From Acidobacteriota bacterium (GTDB lineage: Bacteria > Acidobacteriota > Vicinamibacteria > Vicinamibacterales > JAKQTR01): DNA of 64,000 bases. The stretch's first letter is position 1, and the number at the start of each line of letters is the position of its first letter. The notes under the pieces are model-generated. The model made no database searches, had not been told where the DNA came from, and saw only the letters and a program-made list of their open reading frames with translations. Where the stretch lies: NCBI GenBank assembly GCA_026393755.1, contig JAPKZO010000007.1, positions 1 through 64,000 of the forward strand. The letters run 5' to 3'. A program made the translations under genes and the position numbers. Below, piece by piece: positions 63,097-64,000 of the stretch.

Positions 63097-63420
63097 TTAG
63101 ACCGACGCCAAAACGCAGCGAATCTGTTGAATGGCTTCCAGCAGTTCCCGAAGCTGCAGCTTGGGTACGCCCGGGCCGCGGTCGCTCGCGTCCCAGGCAC
63201 TGAAGGTGGGCCCAACCAAAGGGAGTTGAAGGTCTTTTCGGATGCGATCCGCGATGTCGCAAACCGCGTCGGGAATGAACTCTCCCGTTGTTGGGTCTGT
63301 GGCGCGGACGGGATCGAGAGCGACCCCAACCGGAAGCGCCAACAGCGGATTGAGCCGACGCGCTAGCTCTTCGAGCTGCCGGTCGTAGTGCGTCACCAAG
63401 GCGTCGAATACTTCATACAT
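63097..63420 (-). CDS. Small hypothetical protein
   Basis: A 107-residue soluble protein (MYEVFDALVTHYDRQLEELA ... ELLEAIQQIRCVLASV), helical at both ends, not recognised. It starts 24 bases after the membrane-protein gene on the same strand and probably shares its transcript. Confidence 0.5.
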   Translation of the reverse strand: MYEVFDALVTHYDRQLEELARRLNPLLALPVGVALDPVRATDPTTGEFIPDAVCDIADRIRKDLQLPLVGPTFSAWDASDRGPGVPKLQLRELLEAIQQIRCVLASV

Positions 63421-63443
63421 AGTGCGATCCTCGCACGCAGTGT

Positions 63444-63857
63444 CTAGTCCGGTGCGGCAATAAGAAATGCTGCGCCGGTGAGCAGAAGCAGCACTACGAG
63501 ATTCCTAATGAACAAGACCCAAGCCACACCGTACGTCGCAGCAACCATGATATTGGATCCGTAGTCGACTGTCTCGGCAGCAGATCCAACTAGGGGTGGA
63601 ATGGCGATGAATCGATAATGCGCCGGCGGCGAGTGATCTTTCGACAAAGTGGCGTGCGCGTCGGCGCTCAGCTCGCTTGCCGTCTTGTTGGGCTCAGGAC
63701 GTACGCCTTCCGCAACTTTGAAGGGCTCGCCAGACAGCGGCCCTGGCTTGTATGTGAAGCTCGGCGCGATCGGAGGAAACAGCACCATTAGGATCAACGC
63801 CGTGACGAAGAGGATAACAATAGCACGCCGAGTTCGGTTCATCGCCATGATTGCCAC
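63444..63857 (-). CDS. Small membrane protein
   Basis: A 137-residue protein with an N-terminal hydrophobic helix (AIVILFVTALILMVLFPPI), a polar middle, and a C-terminal hydrophobic helix (VLFIRNLVVLLLLTGAAFLI). Both ends are membrane segments, so the middle would be on one side of the membrane. Function unknown. Start could be ATG 63857 or the ATG six or nine bases later. Confidence 0.5.
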   Translation of the reverse strand: MAIMAMNRTRRAIVILFVTALILMVLFPPIAPSFTYKPGPLSGEPFKVAEGVRPEPNKTASELSADAHATLSKDHSPPAHYRFIAIPPLVGSAAETVDYGSNIMVAATYGVAWVLFIRNLVVLLLLTGAAFLIAAPD

Positions 63858-63944
63858 ACCTTTACGAAGAAGAACGTCCGCCTAGATCGCGTTCACCCGC
63901 GCCGGCTCGTGATGGCGCCGGCCGGCGTCGGGTGCGACGCGTGG

Positions 63945-64000
63945 TTAGGCTTCGATTGTAAGGCGCTCGACCTCGTTCCGGATTTCGAAGTACGTCTCCA
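63945..64000 (-). CDS. C-terminal fragment of a gene running off the window
   Basis: The frame ETYFEIRNEVERLTIEA followed by TAA reads like the end of a protein whose beginning lies beyond 64000. Only 17 codons are visible, so this is a weak call. Confidence 0.35.
   Translation of the reverse strand, partial: ETYFEIRNEVERLTIEA

Noticed and set aside
1-64000. CRISPR array or cas genes
   Set aside because: No regularly spaced repeats and no Cas proteins were seen; the only reverse transcriptase is a retron type without Cas1.

Overview
This is a GC-rich chromosomal segment dominated by accessory genes, most of them anti-phage. The host cannot be named with certainty. The short promoterless intergenic repeat around 6.83-7.0 kb, the DUF4097/MFS neighbourhood and the base composition would fit a soil Acidobacteriota (Vicinamibacteria-like) genome, but that is a weak inference. 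No rRNA or universal single-copy marker gene is present.

Layout. (1) 1-1.8 kb: a complete IS4-type insertion sequence whose left inverted repeat is the first base of the window and whose right end sits in the 3' end of a small membrane-protein gene. (2) 2.2-7.0 kb: ordinary-looking genes (ankyrin membrane protein, integrase remnant beside tRNA-His, VapBC-like toxin-antitoxin pair, MFS transporter, secreted DUF4097 protein). (3) 7.0-16.7 kb: a tRNA-Arg(TCT) insertion hotspot with one intact tRNA, a 5'-half duplicate and a broken copy, three copies of a double-HTH gene in different stages of decay, a DUF2971 gene with an internal stop, a frameshifted repeat protein, and an intact two-gene HSP90-like ATPase/metallophosphoesterase operon. 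(4) 16.7-46.1 kb: a dense defence island containing a restriction-endonuclease-fold protein, a complete type 2 BREX (Pgl) operon pglW-X-Y-Z-brxD-brxHI, a type II-A-like retron (NDT-like effector plus reverse transcriptase) with a recognisable msr-msd candidate upstream, and a four-gene operon joining McrBC to a Gabija-like OLD nuclease/UvrD helicase pair. (5) 46.2-53.6 kb: integrase, XRE repressor, NucS-like nuclease and a phage packaging fragment (ParB-methyltransferase, small and large terminase) without any visible capsid genes. (6) 53.7-60.6 kb: an unknown gene, a non-specific endonuclease, a bacterial ubiquitin-like conjugation operon (Ubl, E2, JAB protease, E1) and, divergent from it, a sigma-like factor/unknown/ImmA-IrrE protease operon. 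(7) 60.8-64 kb: a zinc-ribbon/DUF488/unknown three-gene operon and small unknown genes.

The defence genes form several independent layers: BREX (modification plus exclusion), type IV restriction of modified DNA (McrBC, possibly the lone endonuclease at 16.7 kb), nucleotide/DNA-sensing abortive systems (retron, Gabija-like), and protein conjugation (Ubl operon). The least described candidates are the HSP90-like/metallophosphoesterase pair, the McrBC-OLD-UvrD composite, the new retron ncRNA, and the Ubl operon with its divergent sigma/IrrE module. All functions come from reading motifs in the translated sequence; no database search was run.
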